Shown piece by piece: positions 51,821 to 60,946 of a stretch of 64,000 nucleotides of DNA; within the stretch, counting starts at the first letter, position 1, and every line of letters starts with the position of its first letter. The DNA is taken from positions 11,355 to 75,354 of the forward strand of contig CBFDCR010000018.1 in assembly GCA_965603365.1 (NCBI GenBank), read 5' to 3'. The stretch is from JAHELQ01 sp965603365. Its GTDB lineage: Bacteria; Acidobacteriota; Aminicenantia; UBA2199. Position numbers and translations under genes: made by a program. The notes beneath the pieces are model-generated. The model saw only the letters and a program-made list of their open reading frames with translations, was not told the DNA's origin and did no database searches.

Positions 51821-53919
51821 TGGCCGGATTCTCCTTGTTTGGTTTTTGACGTTTTTAATAATTTTACCCTGGCCTTGAGTTTTTCCTGGTTGGGTTCCAG
51901 TTCCAGTGACTTTTCCCAGGCCACCAGTGCTTCCTCGACATTTCCCAGCCTGACATAGCATTTACCAATGGTATTTAAGATATTTATATTGGTGCCGTAA
52001 TATTCCAGGAAATCCTTGTAGTGCTTGATGGCCTCTTCATATTGACCCATCCCTTCCGCCGCCTGCCCCAGGATTCCCAAAAAGGTATTTTTATGTTCGC
52101 TGTTTAAAAAGGGTGTGGCGATCTGCTTGATTTTTTGGTATTTTTTAGCCAGCAGCAAGATTTTTGAGAAGTCCATCGTTATTTTGGGGGATATGGGGTT
52201 GAGGTTATAAGCCCTTTCCAGATAGATGTAGGCCTTTTTATACTCCTTTTTGTTTAAGTATTGATTGCCGATGGTGTTAAAAGTCACGGCACTGTCGGCT
52301 TCGTTTGACAGCGAAACCACCCAGGGCCTGGCCAGGTTGGACAGGGGAGAGATGTAGAAATTGGCCTCCTGCATGGCCAGGGAGAGGGCGTCACTGCCGT
52401 ACAGCGTCACCTTGATGGAGTAATAGGCCGGCTTGAAGTCCTGAAGAGAAAATTTCTCAAGGATATGGGTTTTATTGGAGTAGTCGCCGAGCTGCCGGTT
52501 GCGGTCTAAGACCTTTTCCTGGTCTTTAAAAATAGTGTAGGTAATGTGTCCCTTTTCTTGCTGATCCGGGGACAGGCCGTGGATCTGATAATATAGATAC
52601 AGGGCATCCTCTTTAGAGAAATCGTTTCTGGGACTGGGAACCAGTTGATTGCCATCAAACACCCACGGTTTTTCCATTTCTACGCCTCTGGCGGTTTTCT
52701 TGATGCGATTGGCCAGTATCAGTGAACCCAGCCGGGGCTTTGAGGGGTCGAGGGCGGGGACGATGATCTCTTTTTCGATAGAGCTAAATTCTTTGGAGAC
52801 CGTGTTTCTGAACAATAAATTGAGGGTATATTGGCCTTCAATGAGAGGGAAGAAAGCCTGAAAACTGAATAGTTTGGCCTGGATCTTTTCCAGTTGCTCC
52901 CTTTCCAGTCGAATCGGTACTTTGCGGTTGAACTGGTAGATGGTGTTCTCCTGTGCGTCCACTACGTTGCCGTTGATTTCCAGGTTGGCGTAAAAAGTAT
53001 TGTCGTATTGCTCGAGAGTCAATTTTTTGGGTTCCAGGAGGTAGTGGACAAAGGCGATGCCCGATTTGGCGTCCCGGCTCACCGTTAGCATGTTGCTGTT
53101 GTCAATATAATTGATAGAATAGTCGCTTTGTACATATTTTTTATATTTCAGCAATTTACTGGCGTAAGTGTCGTTGACTTTTTTCCGGGGGGTTTCGACG
53201 ATCTTCTGGGAGAGCAGTATCTCGGATGCGATTGAGGGCGCCGTGACCGTGCGTTGTTCGCCTTCGATCAGGGAGAGCGAGATCCTGGCAATGTTGGGGT
53301 CGATATTTCTGAGCTCATCGTAAGCTCCCAGGTAATTCCGCGGATCGTTGTAATAATGGACCAACAGCTTCTGGGGCCCATGCTTGATGGGGCTGTAGAG
53401 GATGTAGTCGCCGGAACCTTCTTGTTTGAAGAACACCACATTGAAGGCATTGGGCAGACCGTACTTGACCATTCCCTGGTAAAACCAGACGATCGTGGGA
53501 TAGACTTCGCTCAGGTTTTCGTAACGATCTATTGAGTTCGGCAGACCTAAGATGATATAGATGCGTCCCATCTCGGTCCGCCATCCCTTGGTAGGGGTTC
53601 CCCGGCCGTAGTGTTTGTTGGCGTACTGGATGCGGCCGTAGTGTTCGGATTTAAATTCGTTTTCCGTGGTATTGGGATTGGGGTCTCTGTTTTTCCAGAA
53701 GGCTTCGATGAATAGATCCCGTTCCCGGCTGCTCTCCAGTTCCAGGAACACCTTCTTTTCGGTGGGGGTGATGATGTAGACCACCTCCTCGGTCAGCCAT
53801 CGGCGGTATTTTTCCGGCAGGTCCTTGACCCTGACTTTCCCGGCCAGGGGAATCACCAGGCCGATCATGATCATTGTAGAGATGATAGATTTAAAAAACT
53901 TTACTGTGATTGATTTCAT
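51817..53919 (-). CDS. GWxTD-domain protein with C-terminal TPR repeats (mirror copy)
   Basis: About 700 residues from ATG 53919 (GAGG 6 bases upstream; other ATGs at 53931 and 53970 are possible). Signal segment ~8-27. The domain reads IITPTEKKVFLELESSRERD, then FWKNRDPNPNTTENEF, then KGWRTEMGRIYIILGLP, so the Asp of GWxTD is Glu here. A long beta middle and TPR repeats (YEEAIKHYKDFLEYYG; IGKCYVRLGNVEEALVAWEK) close it. It is the first gene of the mirrored operon and matches 39253-41379 in length and layout. A consensus promoter sits just upstream. Confidence 0.85.
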   Translation of the reverse strand: MKSITVKFFKSIISTMIMIGLVIPLAGKVRVKDLPEKYRRWLTEEVVYIITPTEKKVFLELESSRERDLFIEAFWKNRDPNPNTTENEFKSEHYGRIQYANKHYGRGTPTKGWRTEMGRIYIILGLPNSIDRYENLSEVYPTIVWFYQGMVKYGLPNAFNVVFFKQEGSGDYILYSPIKHGPQKLLVHYYNDPRNYLGAYDELRNIDPNIARISLSLIEGEQRTVTAPSIASEILLSQKIVETPRKKVNDTYASKLLKYKKYVQSDYSINYIDNSNMLTVSRDAKSGIAFVHYLLEPKKLTLEQYDNTFYANLEINGNVVDAQENTIYQFNRKVPIRLEREQLEKIQAKLFSFQAFFPLIEGQYTLNLLFRNTVSKEFSSIEKEIIVPALDPSKPRLGSLILANRIKKTARGVEMEKPWVFDGNQLVPSPRNDFSKEDALYLYYQIHGLSPDQQEKGHITYTIFKDQEKVLDRNRQLGDYSNKTHILEKFSLQDFKPAYYSIKVTLYGSDALSLAMQEANFYISPLSNLARPWVVSLSNEADSAVTFNTIGNQYLNKKEYKKAYIYLERAYNLNPISPKITMDFSKILLLAKKYQKIKQIATPFLNSEHKNTFLGILGQAAEGMGQYEEAIKHYKDFLEYYGTNINILNTIGKCYVRLGNVEEALVAWEKSLELEPNQEKLKARVKLLKTSKTKQGESGQ

Positions 53920-53941
53920 ATTGAGCCTCATCTTAGGATTG

Positions 53942-53970
53942 ATTCTACACAATTTCAAAAATTTTGTCAA
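53942..53970 (-). promoter_or_regulatory. Consensus promoter for the minus-strand GWxTD operon
   Basis: On the minus strand TTGACA (53970-53965), 17-base spacer, TAGAAT (53947-53942). Predicted start near 53935, giving a leader of about 15 bases. Confidence 0.75.
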
Positions 53971-54093
53971 ACAGCATTTACCGGCGGTGTTTTACTACCT
54001 GGAACTGCGATTTAGGCGAAGAAACTCTCCCAGAGCGGCGATTGGCAGTGCCGTGATTTTTTGCAAGGTAAAGGGAAAAAAGAAGATATACCG

Positions 54094-54122
54094 TTGACAG
54101 GCCGTACTTTCTTCTCTATATT
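54094..54122 (+). promoter_or_regulatory. Consensus promoter upstream of a 48-codon ORF
   Basis: TTGACA at 54094-54099, 17-base spacer, TATATT at 54117-54122. Start of transcription is predicted at 54129-54130, exactly at an ATG. Confidence 0.6.
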
Positions 54123-54129
54123 GAGTTAC

Positions 54130-54276
54130 ATGTCCTATCAAAACATATCTGCCCAATTGAGTGATGAAGAGTGGAAATTGTCTTTTTTCTTTACTTCGCA
54201 GCCGGTTTTTTATAAAATAGAGGCATGGAAAAAGGAGGGTTTAAAACCAGTCAAGCGAGTATACGTTTTGAAATAG
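54130..54276 (+). CDS. Possible leaderless 48-residue protein of unknown function
   Basis: An ATG placed at the predicted transcription start of a consensus promoter opens a 48-codon frame ending with TAG at 54274-54276. The product (starts MSYQNISAQLSDEEWKLSFF, ends KPVKRVYVLK) is charged with a Trp and several Phe, without signal peptide or known motif. The frame also stays open upstream to 54061, but that part lies ahead of the promoter. I do not recognise it. Support is the promoter position only, so it may be chance. Confidence 0.35.
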   Translation: MSYQNISAQLSDEEWKLSFFFTSQPVFYKIEAWKKEGLKPVKRVYVLK

Positions 54277-54563
54277 AGGAATAGGGGCCGGTGCGAGACA
54301 GCGTCGTCGATTTTTGGCCTGCCCGTTAACCTCGAAGGAGAGGATTATAATAAAAAAATAAAAAAAATTTTTTTTCTTATTGAAAAAATCCCTTTCTTCA
54401 TATAAAATTTAACTCTGCGTTACCGCACTAAAGGAGATTCTGCCATTGTATTTTTTGAGTGGACTTTAAAATTAGATATAAATTGTGGGAAAAAGTGGGC
54501 AAATCAGGGGTAGATTACCCCCTGGAAATACAAAAGGGGAAAGTCTATTCAGGAGTAAAATCT

Positions 54564-56672
54564 ATGAAACATTTACGATTTTTTGATTGCAAAAGATTGT
54601 CGGCTCTTTGGGTCTTGATCCAGATCATCCTGATGTTTGCCGCCGCCCCCAGTCCGATTGTTGCCCAGAAAAAGAAGGAATTTAAGGATTTCAGGGAACT
54701 GAACATAGAAGATTTATTGAACCAGGAAATCACCATCGCCACCAAGAGCAAGCAAAAGATAAGTGAAGCCCCCAGCATCGTAACGATCATCACCGCCGAA
54801 GAGATTAAAAACATGGGTGCCAGAGACCTCCGGGACGTCCTGGAAATCGTCCCCGGCTTCGAATTCTCCAGAACCAGGAATGGTGTTTTGAATATTGGAC
54901 TTAGAGGTACTAAAGATCCCAGAACCTCTTCTAAATTACTGCTTCTTATTGATAATGTGCCCTATAATACGCTCATGTATGGATATGTCTTTTATGGCGG
55001 ACATGAGCTTAATATTGATGCAGTAGAAAGAATTGAGATTATCAGGGGACCCGGCTCGGCGCTATACGGGAGAAATGCCTTTAACGGGGTGGTGAATATC
55101 ATTACCAAATCGGCCAAGAATCGGGAAAATATAGGCTTGCAGTTTACGGCACTGGGTGGCAATTACAATACCTGGGGCGGCGGCGTATCGTATGGAGTGA
55201 AAAAGGATAAGTTTGACCTTTACTTCAATTTGATGGGGTTTAATACCGACGGGCACGAACCGGAATTTTACAACGGGTTTGGTAGGACATCGCCGTGGCA
55301 ACTCTACCGGGATAATCTCTATATGAATATAAAGGCAAATGTTGGCGAGTTTGAGATCAGCGGAGTTTATGTGGATTACAAAGCCGGAGGTTCCCATGGA
55401 CCCTTTATGACTGATTCGACTTTAGACACCAGGAGAGGCAGTTATTCTCTAAAATATAATCATAATTTCAGTAAAAAATTGGAATTCAATTTTAAAGGGT
55501 TTCTCCAGCATTTTAGAGAAATCCAGGATATTGAAATTCTAAAACCAGACTTGCCGCCGCCTTTTGGTTTATTATGGCCTAAGGGTAGATATGCACGGCC
55601 CCAGCATGAGGAATACAAATATGGCCTGGAAGCAGATTTCAGATATCAATTTTCCGAGAATCACCATTTGTTGGCGGGCATTCAGGTGGAGAAGTACGGT
55701 GTTGACGATTGCAGAGTAAAGGCAAACTATGATCTTGACCCTAATGGTATAGGGGCGGCATTGATTAATCCGGCCACCGGTGGATATTATGGTAAAGACG
55801 ACATGCCTGAGTATGCGGGAGGCTGGATTCTGGATTATGGCCATAATTACCACAACCTGGCCTTCTTTATTCAGGATACCTTCTATCCTGCCAATAACTT
55901 CGGTATTACCATTGGCGGAAGATACGATAATGACAGTGAATTCGGTGGTGTATTTATTCCCCGGGGCGGCATTGTCTGGGAGTTTGCCAAAAATGTTAGC
56001 CTGAAAATACTCTACGGCCAGGCCTATCGGGCCCCCAACTGCCAGGAGCAGTTTAAGACCAACGGTTTTGCCATCGGCAATGTGGGCTTAAAACCGGAGA
56101 AGATCAAGACCTTTGAGATCGGTCTGGGCTGCCGGTTTAAAAACTTAAGTACCGGCATCAATTTCTTTTACAACAAACTGGATGACGTCATCTATGTGGA
56201 ACCGGAATTTTTGGGTGAGGCCAATACTTATTTGAATATTGGCAGGAATATCGCTAAAGGATTTGAAATCGAAAATAGATTCATTCTTAATAAAAATTTC
56301 TCCATGTTCCTGAATTATAGTTATACCAAATCAGAGGATAAAAGGGACGATCAAACCACTCCTCATTTAGACGTGGCCCCCCACAAATTGAATTGCGGAA
56401 TCAATGTCGGGTTCTTGAGGCATTTCAATTTCAACACGACCCTCATTTACCGCAGCAAACGGGAAAAGTATCCGGACATCTTATACAATGTAGGCCCCTA
56501 TACCCTTCTCAATGTAACCCTGATCTCGAAAGACATCATCAAAAATCTCGAAATTTCGGCCTCCTTATACAATATTTTTAATAAAAAATACTATGATCAG
56601 GAACCCAATCTCTACTCTCAACCGTACCAGCCGGGTAGAAGTTTTATAATGAAATTGAAATACAAGTTTTAG
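54564..56672 (+). CDS. TonB-dependent outer membrane receptor (receptor C, CirA/BtuB-like plug)
   Basis: About 702 residues from ATG 54564 (GGAG upstream), with a signal peptide ending near PSPIVAQ. It lacks the carboxypeptidase-regulatory domain of receptors A and B. The plug begins NIEDLLNQEITIATKSKQKI, then SIVTIITAEEIKNMGARDL, RDVLEIVPGFEF and GPGSALYGRNAFNGVVNIIT, as in colicin-I/vitamin-B12-type receptors. The barrel ends with Phe (MKLKYKF). It heads a run of biosynthetic-looking genes (GNAT, DUF1611, aminotransferase, GNAT), about 85 bases from the first. It may import a compound that those enzymes modify, or a metal chelate. Confidence 0.88.
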   Translation: MKHLRFFDCKRLSALWVLIQIILMFAAAPSPIVAQKKKEFKDFRELNIEDLLNQEITIATKSKQKISEAPSIVTIITAEEIKNMGARDLRDVLEIVPGFEFSRTRNGVLNIGLRGTKDPRTSSKLLLLIDNVPYNTLMYGYVFYGGHELNIDAVERIEIIRGPGSALYGRNAFNGVVNIITKSAKNRENIGLQFTALGGNYNTWGGGVSYGVKKDKFDLYFNLMGFNTDGHEPEFYNGFGRTSPWQLYRDNLYMNIKANVGEFEISGVYVDYKAGGSHGPFMTDSTLDTRRGSYSLKYNHNFSKKLEFNFKGFLQHFREIQDIEILKPDLPPPFGLLWPKGRYARPQHEEYKYGLEADFRYQFSENHHLLAGIQVEKYGVDDCRVKANYDLDPNGIGAALINPATGGYYGKDDMPEYAGGWILDYGHNYHNLAFFIQDTFYPANNFGITIGGRYDNDSEFGGVFIPRGGIVWEFAKNVSLKILYGQAYRAPNCQEQFKTNGFAIGNVGLKPEKIKTFEIGLGCRFKNLSTGINFFYNKLDDVIYVEPEFLGEANTYLNIGRNIAKGFEIENRFILNKNFSMFLNYSYTKSEDKRDDQTTPHLDVAPHKLNCGINVGFLRHFNFNTTLIYRSKREKYPDILYNVGPYTLLNVTLISKDIIKNLEISASLYNIFNKKYYDQEPNLYSQPYQPGRSFIMKLKYKF

Positions 56673-56757
56673 ATAACAGATTAAGTCAATTACAATTCTG
56701 GTTCATACTATATTTGAGGACAAGTTGTGAAAACATGTTCGAGTTTGGAGACACTGC

Positions 56758-57570
56758 ATGACGGTCGAGTATAAAGAATTAACAGAAAAAGAACATTTCC
56801 GGCAGTGCGCCGATCTGCAAAAGCGAATTTTTGGAGTGAATGAAGTCGATATTTTAGCACCCCATGTCGTTAATATGTTGGTCAATAAAAAGCTGTCGTT
56901 GGGTGTTGGGTTTGGTGCCTTCGAGAAGGTAAACGGTAAAGATAATTTAATTGGCTTTATTATTAATTGCGCCACCTTTTCTGATCACTCTTTTTACGGG
57001 ATTATGGTGGGGATCTCCCCGGAATATCGAAGTCAAAATATCGGATTTGGATTAATAAACAAAATAAGAGAGGTGGGCTTAGAAAGAAAAATTTTTTGGT
57101 TATATGGGATATTTGACCCTCTGGAGGGTAATCTGGGTAATTTGTATTTTAATAAATTCGGTTTCCTGGGTGTTAAGTATGAAAAGTCCGCTTACGAATT
57201 GAATGAGGACTATCATTCAGCAGAAAAGGTTCCTGTTGACAAAGTGTTGTTCCGCTGGGATATGTACAGTTCCAGGGCCAATGAAAAGCTGGCAGGGACG
57301 TATCAAAAAAAAACCTTGCCGGAAGTTCTGAAGCAATATCCGTTGATACAAGAGGACCGGTTTGTCGACAGTGATGGTGTATTGGTGGAAATTCCCGAAG
57401 ATTTTTTGGCGTTAAAAGGAAAAAATAGGCAGGAGGCATTAAGGTGGAGGCTGCGTACAGGGAAGATCTTTGATGAATATGTTAACAATAGAGGCTTCCA
57501 TATCACCGAGTTTTACTCAGAAAGGACCAATGGCAAGAGAAAGAACTATTATTTATTAGAAAGCAGATAA
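56758..57570 (+). CDS. GNAT-family N-acyltransferase (GNAT-1)
   Basis: A 270-residue protein with GGAG before ATG 56758. The N-terminal GNAT fold has LQKRIFGVNEVDIL (acceptor loop), IGFIINCATFSDHSFYGIM, then MVGISPEYRSQNIGFGLINK, where the RSQNIGFG turn is the acetyl-CoA pyrophosphate loop (R/Q-x-x-G-x-G/A). LYFNKFGFLGVKY closes the domain. The C-terminal 120 residues are an extra domain that contains VLVEIPEDFLALK and a KIFDEYVNNRGFHITEFYSE segment. The paralogue at 60008-60838 shares the whole layout, including VEIPEDFLxL. The combination resembles COG3375-type acetyltransferases. Substrate likely an amino acid or amine; not shown by sequence. Confidence 0.82.
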   Translation: MTVEYKELTEKEHFRQCADLQKRIFGVNEVDILAPHVVNMLVNKKLSLGVGFGAFEKVNGKDNLIGFIINCATFSDHSFYGIMVGISPEYRSQNIGFGLINKIREVGLERKIFWLYGIFDPLEGNLGNLYFNKFGFLGVKYEKSAYELNEDYHSAEKVPVDKVLFRWDMYSSRANEKLAGTYQKKTLPEVLKQYPLIQEDRFVDSDGVLVEIPEDFLALKGKNRQEALRWRLRTGKIFDEYVNNRGFHITEFYSERTNGKRKNYYLLESR

Positions 57571-57581
57571 GGGATTAAAAA

Positions 57582-58673
57582 TTGTTAAATAAAATTTACT
57601 GTAATACGCCGGCAATCTTCCTGGCCCATGGTTATGTAGGAGAAATGCTGGGAAAAACCATTAACGGTGTACTAATGCACAGTGAATTGTTCGATGTGGT
57701 GGCCCTGGTGGACCGGAATAGGGTGGGTCAGGATACCGGTAAGATCTGCCCCGGTGTGACTAAAAAAGTACCGATTTATGCAACCGTCGAAGATGCCATA
57801 ACACATCAACCTCAGGTGATGATTTTAGTGGGAGATCCCGGTGAAGAGAATATGGCGGAAATCAAATTTTGCACCGAAAAGGGTCTGGATGTCATTAATT
57901 CCTCTTTTACGTTCTTGAAAAATTTTCCGGATCTGGTGTCATTGGCTAATAAAAGGGGGGCACGTCTGATTGATTTAAGAAATATTCAACGAAAATTTAG
58001 AGATGTAGACGGCGGCATTCTGAATATAAAGGCCAAAGTCGTGTTCGTAACTGGCACCGATTGCGGTCTGGGCAAGAGAACCGCAACCTATGAACTCGTG
58101 AATGAGGCGAAGCGGAGAGGCATAAACGCAGGCTTCGCTGCCACCGGTCAGACCGGCTTAATGATTGGTTGTGATGGCGGAATCATTTTTGATGCCATCA
58201 CTGCCCAATTCTTAGCTGGATCGGTGGAAGAGTTGATCGTAGATCTCAATAAAAAAAATTTTGAGTTGATCTTTTTGGAGGGGCAGGGTTCGGTTATGCA
58301 TTTTGGTACATCTTGTGTAATTACGCTGCTTCACGCCAGTAATCCCCATGCAATCGTTGCGGTGCATGACCCCCAAAGAGTTATGCATGCAGGTTATCCG
58401 GATTCGCCAATATTTAAGATGTGCGAGCTGGAAAGAGAAATAGAAATTATTGAAAAACTATCTTTGCCCCGGGGAAATAAATTTAAAGTGACGGCCTTAG
58501 CCACCATAGGGAAAGAGAATATTAGGACTTTAGAAAAAATTTCGGATCTTCCGGTGGCCGATACCCGTCAGCCCGGAGGGGCGGGGATTTTGCTGGATGC
58601 TGTGCTAAAACATCTGCAAAAAGAATATCGGTGGAGACCGCAAAACCTGCGGAAGGTGCTCGATGCAAATTAA
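57582..58673 (+). CDS. DUF1611 P-loop protein (DgcN-like N-acyltransferase candidate)
   Basis: A 363-residue protein starting with TTG 57582 (AAGGG upstream). The N-terminal Rossmann-like DUF1611_N domain (IFLAHGYVGEMLGKT; VVALVDRNRVGQD) is followed by a P-loop domain with GTDCGLGKRT (158-167), AATGQTGLMIGCDG, IFLEGQGSVMHFG and AVHDPQR. The family was long described only as DUF1611; members next to racemase/dehydrogenase genes have been linked to D-glutamate N-acetylation (DgcN). Here it is between GNAT-1 and an aminotransferase, overlapping the latter by 11 bases. An N-acylation of an amino acid fits the setting, but the substrate is not determined. Confidence 0.8.
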   Translation: MLNKIYCNTPAIFLAHGYVGEMLGKTINGVLMHSELFDVVALVDRNRVGQDTGKICPGVTKKVPIYATVEDAITHQPQVMILVGDPGEENMAEIKFCTEKGLDVINSSFTFLKNFPDLVSLANKRGARLIDLRNIQRKFRDVDGGILNIKAKVVFVTGTDCGLGKRTATYELVNEAKRRGINAGFAATGQTGLMIGCDGGIIFDAITAQFLAGSVEELIVDLNKKNFELIFLEGQGSVMHFGTSCVITLLHASNPHAIVAVHDPQRVMHAGYPDSPIFKMCELEREIEIIEKLSLPRGNKFKVTALATIGKENIRTLEKISDLPVADTRQPGGAGILLDAVLKHLQKEYRWRPQNLRKVLDAN

Positions 58674-59934
58674 AACGTACAAATTTTTTAACCAGTTTAC
58701 CCGCCAGGCCATGTTTGAAAAGGTTTTGGGTTATGTAGACCAGAAATCTTCGGTCGAGTTTGAGATTCGCAGGCTCAAGGAGGTGTTCAATCTAAAAAAA
58801 ATATACCGTTTCGACCTGGGGGAAAGTCCAGAAGGCTGCTCGCCGGCGGTCAGAGAGTTTTTGCTCAAGCGCTTGCCTCAGGACGAACTCCTGGAGAAAA
58901 GCTTGACTCGCTATCCCGATTATACCTATTCGGCGCTTCGGGAGAAGATTGCGGAGAGATTTCGGGTCTCCAGGAAATGGGTCATTGTCAGTACCGGTCT
59001 CGGTTCCATCGTAGATCTCATTACCCGGGTTTTTTTTGACAGCAAAGATATGTTCCTGATGCCCATTCCCAGTTTTTATTTATTCGAGGAGTACTCCGAA
59101 AGGATGGGAGCCATTCCCATCTTCCTGGAGTTAAAGGAGAAAGATCAATTCAAATGGACAGCGGAAACCACTGACAAGTTCAAGAGTTTAATGGCTAAAT
59201 TCAGGCCCAAGATTTTCTGGATTGCCAATCCCAATAATCCCACCGGCCAGTTTATTGAAGAGACAGTTCTCGAAGAATTGATCGATGTTGCTCTTTCTTA
59301 TAACTCCTTTGTGGTAGTAGACGAGGCCTACGGCGAATATACAGACCCGCCTGGTGGTGTCACCAGTGCCGCCCAATTTGTGCCCAAATATGAAAACCTG
59401 ATGGTTTTAAGGACTTTCTCTAAGAAATTTGGCCTGGCCGGGATTCGGGTCGGTTACATGATGTGTTCGTCAAAGGAGATCATCGATGCCATGCTGGTAC
59501 ATCGGCAGCCTTTTCCGGTAACCCCTCTGGCAGTGGAGCTTGCCCTGATTGCCTTAGATGACCAGGATTTTTTGAATTGGTCCCAGCGTACCATGGAGAA
59601 AAATCGGAAGGTATTATGCAAGAATTTGAACAAGTTAAAATTTTTCTCTTTCATCCCCTCCAGGACCAGTTTACTGATGATCAAGAATGGCTGCATAAAG
59701 AGCTCGATACTCAGTAACCTGTTTAAGCAGCGGGGAATTATTGTTTCAGATCTGAACATCTCGGGCTTGAGCGGCAAAGATTATGTAAGAATAACAGTCG
59801 GTAAAAAGGATGCCAATGAGTATTTCATTAAGGCATGTGCTGAAATTGACGATAAGTACGGGGGCACGGATATTAAAGACACCAATATGAATGCCGGACA
59901 TTCGCTAGCGGATATCCAGAGGATACTCTCTTGA
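58663..59934 (+). CDS. Class I/II PLP aminotransferase (HisC-like)
   Basis: A 423-residue fold-type I PLP enzyme. Visible are RFDLGESPEGCSPAV, the cofactor loop VSTGLGSIVDLI, NPNNPTGQFI, VVDEAYGEYTD (Asp to pyridine N) and TFSKKFGLAGIRVGY, where Lys254 should form the aldimine, with the Arg of the final ITVGK block binding a carboxylate. The order and spacing fit histidinol-phosphate/aromatic aminotransferases, though no his operon is near. A short C-terminal tail (DIKDTNMNAGHSLADIQRI) is extra. It overlaps the DUF1611 gene by 11 bases. Role: likely makes or uses the amino acid that the two GNATs and the DUF1611 protein modify. Confidence 0.85.
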   Translation: MQIKTYKFFNQFTRQAMFEKVLGYVDQKSSVEFEIRRLKEVFNLKKIYRFDLGESPEGCSPAVREFLLKRLPQDELLEKSLTRYPDYTYSALREKIAERFRVSRKWVIVSTGLGSIVDLITRVFFDSKDMFLMPIPSFYLFEEYSERMGAIPIFLELKEKDQFKWTAETTDKFKSLMAKFRPKIFWIANPNNPTGQFIEETVLEELIDVALSYNSFVVVDEAYGEYTDPPGGVTSAAQFVPKYENLMVLRTFSKKFGLAGIRVGYMMCSSKEIIDAMLVHRQPFPVTPLAVELALIALDDQDFLNWSQRTMEKNRKVLCKNLNKLKFFSFIPSRTSLLMIKNGCIKSSILSNLFKQRGIIVSDLNISGLSGKDYVRITVGKKDANEYFIKACAEIDDKYGGTDIKDTNMNAGHSLADIQRILS

Positions 59935-60007
59935 CAAATTTTGCTGTTGTGATAATGTTAAAATCTAAATACCGCAATATGGATAAAAAAATAAATAGGA
60001 TCTTAAA

Positions 60008-60838
60008 ATGAGTATTGAAATTAAAGAGTTGACCGAATTTAGCCAATTTAACGAGTGCCTTTTACTACAAGAAAAAATTTTTGGTTTATCCGACCGGGAT
60101 AAAATCCCTTCCCCGTATATTGGTATGCTGGCCAGGAAGAGATTGCCTATCGGGATCGCTTTAGGGGCTTTTGAAAAAAAAGAAGACTCCAGTGAGCAGA
60201 TAATAGGTTTCTCTTTTAGCACCGCGACCTTTGTAGAAAACTCAATTTATAGTATATTGATGGGCGTATTACCGGAATATCAAAATCGGAACGTTGGGCT
60301 GGCATTGTTTAACAAGTTAAGAGAACTGGCATTGGCAAGAAAACTCAATCATTTTTACTGCATCTTTGATGTTTTGGGAGCAAACCTGGGCAAATTCTAT
60401 TTCAACAAGATCGGCCTCCTTGGCGTGAAATATGAAATCACTCCCTTTGAATTTGCCGGTCATAAAAATGGGGAACCAAGGAGTGAAGTCCCGGAGGATA
60501 TCATTTATGCCCATGGTGAGCTGAATAGTATCAGAATCTGTGAGAAATTGGTCGGTTCATATCGTAAAAGAACTTTTGCCGAGGTTTTATCTAAATATCC
60601 CATTGTAACTGAAAACGATTACAAAGAGAGCGAGGTGGTACTGGTGGAGATTCCCGAAGATTTTTTGGTACTAAGGAGAAAGAATATAGAGGAAGCTTTA
60701 AAATGGAGACTGAGTACCCGAAAGATATTTGATGAATATATCAATAAGCGAGGATTTTGTGTCACTGAGCTTTACTCTGAGAAAATTAATAATAGGAGAA
60801 ATAATTATTATTTGCTAGAGAAAATTATACGGAGTTAG
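60008..60838 (+). CDS. GNAT-family N-acyltransferase (GNAT-2, paralogue)
   Basis: A 276-residue paralogue of GNAT-1. Matching blocks are LLLQEKIFGLSDRDKI, IGFSFSTATFVENSIYSILM, GVLPEYQNRNVGLALFNKL, GKFYFNKIGLLGVKYEI, VLVEIPEDFLVLRRK, and KIFDEYINKRGFCVTELYSE. The acetyl-CoA loop reads YQNRNVGLA. The gene has its own promoter-like TTGACA at 59931-59936 and ribosome site AGGATC. Two diverged copies side by side suggest that they act on two different acceptors or two positions of one molecule. Confidence 0.82.
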   Translation: MSIEIKELTEFSQFNECLLLQEKIFGLSDRDKIPSPYIGMLARKRLPIGIALGAFEKKEDSSEQIIGFSFSTATFVENSIYSILMGVLPEYQNRNVGLALFNKLRELALARKLNHFYCIFDVLGANLGKFYFNKIGLLGVKYEITPFEFAGHKNGEPRSEVPEDIIYAHGELNSIRICEKLVGSYRKRTFAEVLSKYPIVTENDYKESEVVLVEIPEDFLVLRRKNIEEALKWRLSTRKIFDEYINKRGFCVTELYSEKINNRRNNYYLLEKIIRS

Positions 60839-60867
60839 GTTTGGGCAATGAAAACAATGAGTTTAGC

Positions 60868-60896
60868 TTGACAAATTTTGTTCTATTTTCTATTTT
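60868..60896 (+). promoter_or_regulatory. Promoter for the YfiR-like/kinase operon
   Basis: TTGACA at 60868-60873, 17-base spacer, TATTTT at 60891-60896. The word TTGACAAATTTTG is shared with 59931-59943, and a close form (TTGACAAAATTTTTG) with the minus-strand promoter near 53960. Confidence 0.55.
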
Positions 60897-60946
60897 AAAC
60901 TATTTTAGGAGTATGTTAAAATTGCTTTTTAAACGGAATTTCTAAA

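Larger units (their letters stand above)
53971..54563. other. 593-bp interval between GWxTD operon and receptor C
   Basis: It holds the minus-strand promoter on its left edge, a plus-strand consensus promoter with a possible leaderless 48-codon ORF, then an A/T-rich tract (about 54345-54395) of A and T runs. No rRNA, tRNA or repeat family was seen. No clear promoter directly before receptor C beyond this A/T-rich tract. Confidence 0.5.

Noticed and set aside
54061..54129. N-terminal extension of the 48-residue ORF
   Set aside because: It lies upstream of the predicted transcription start and has no ribosome site.
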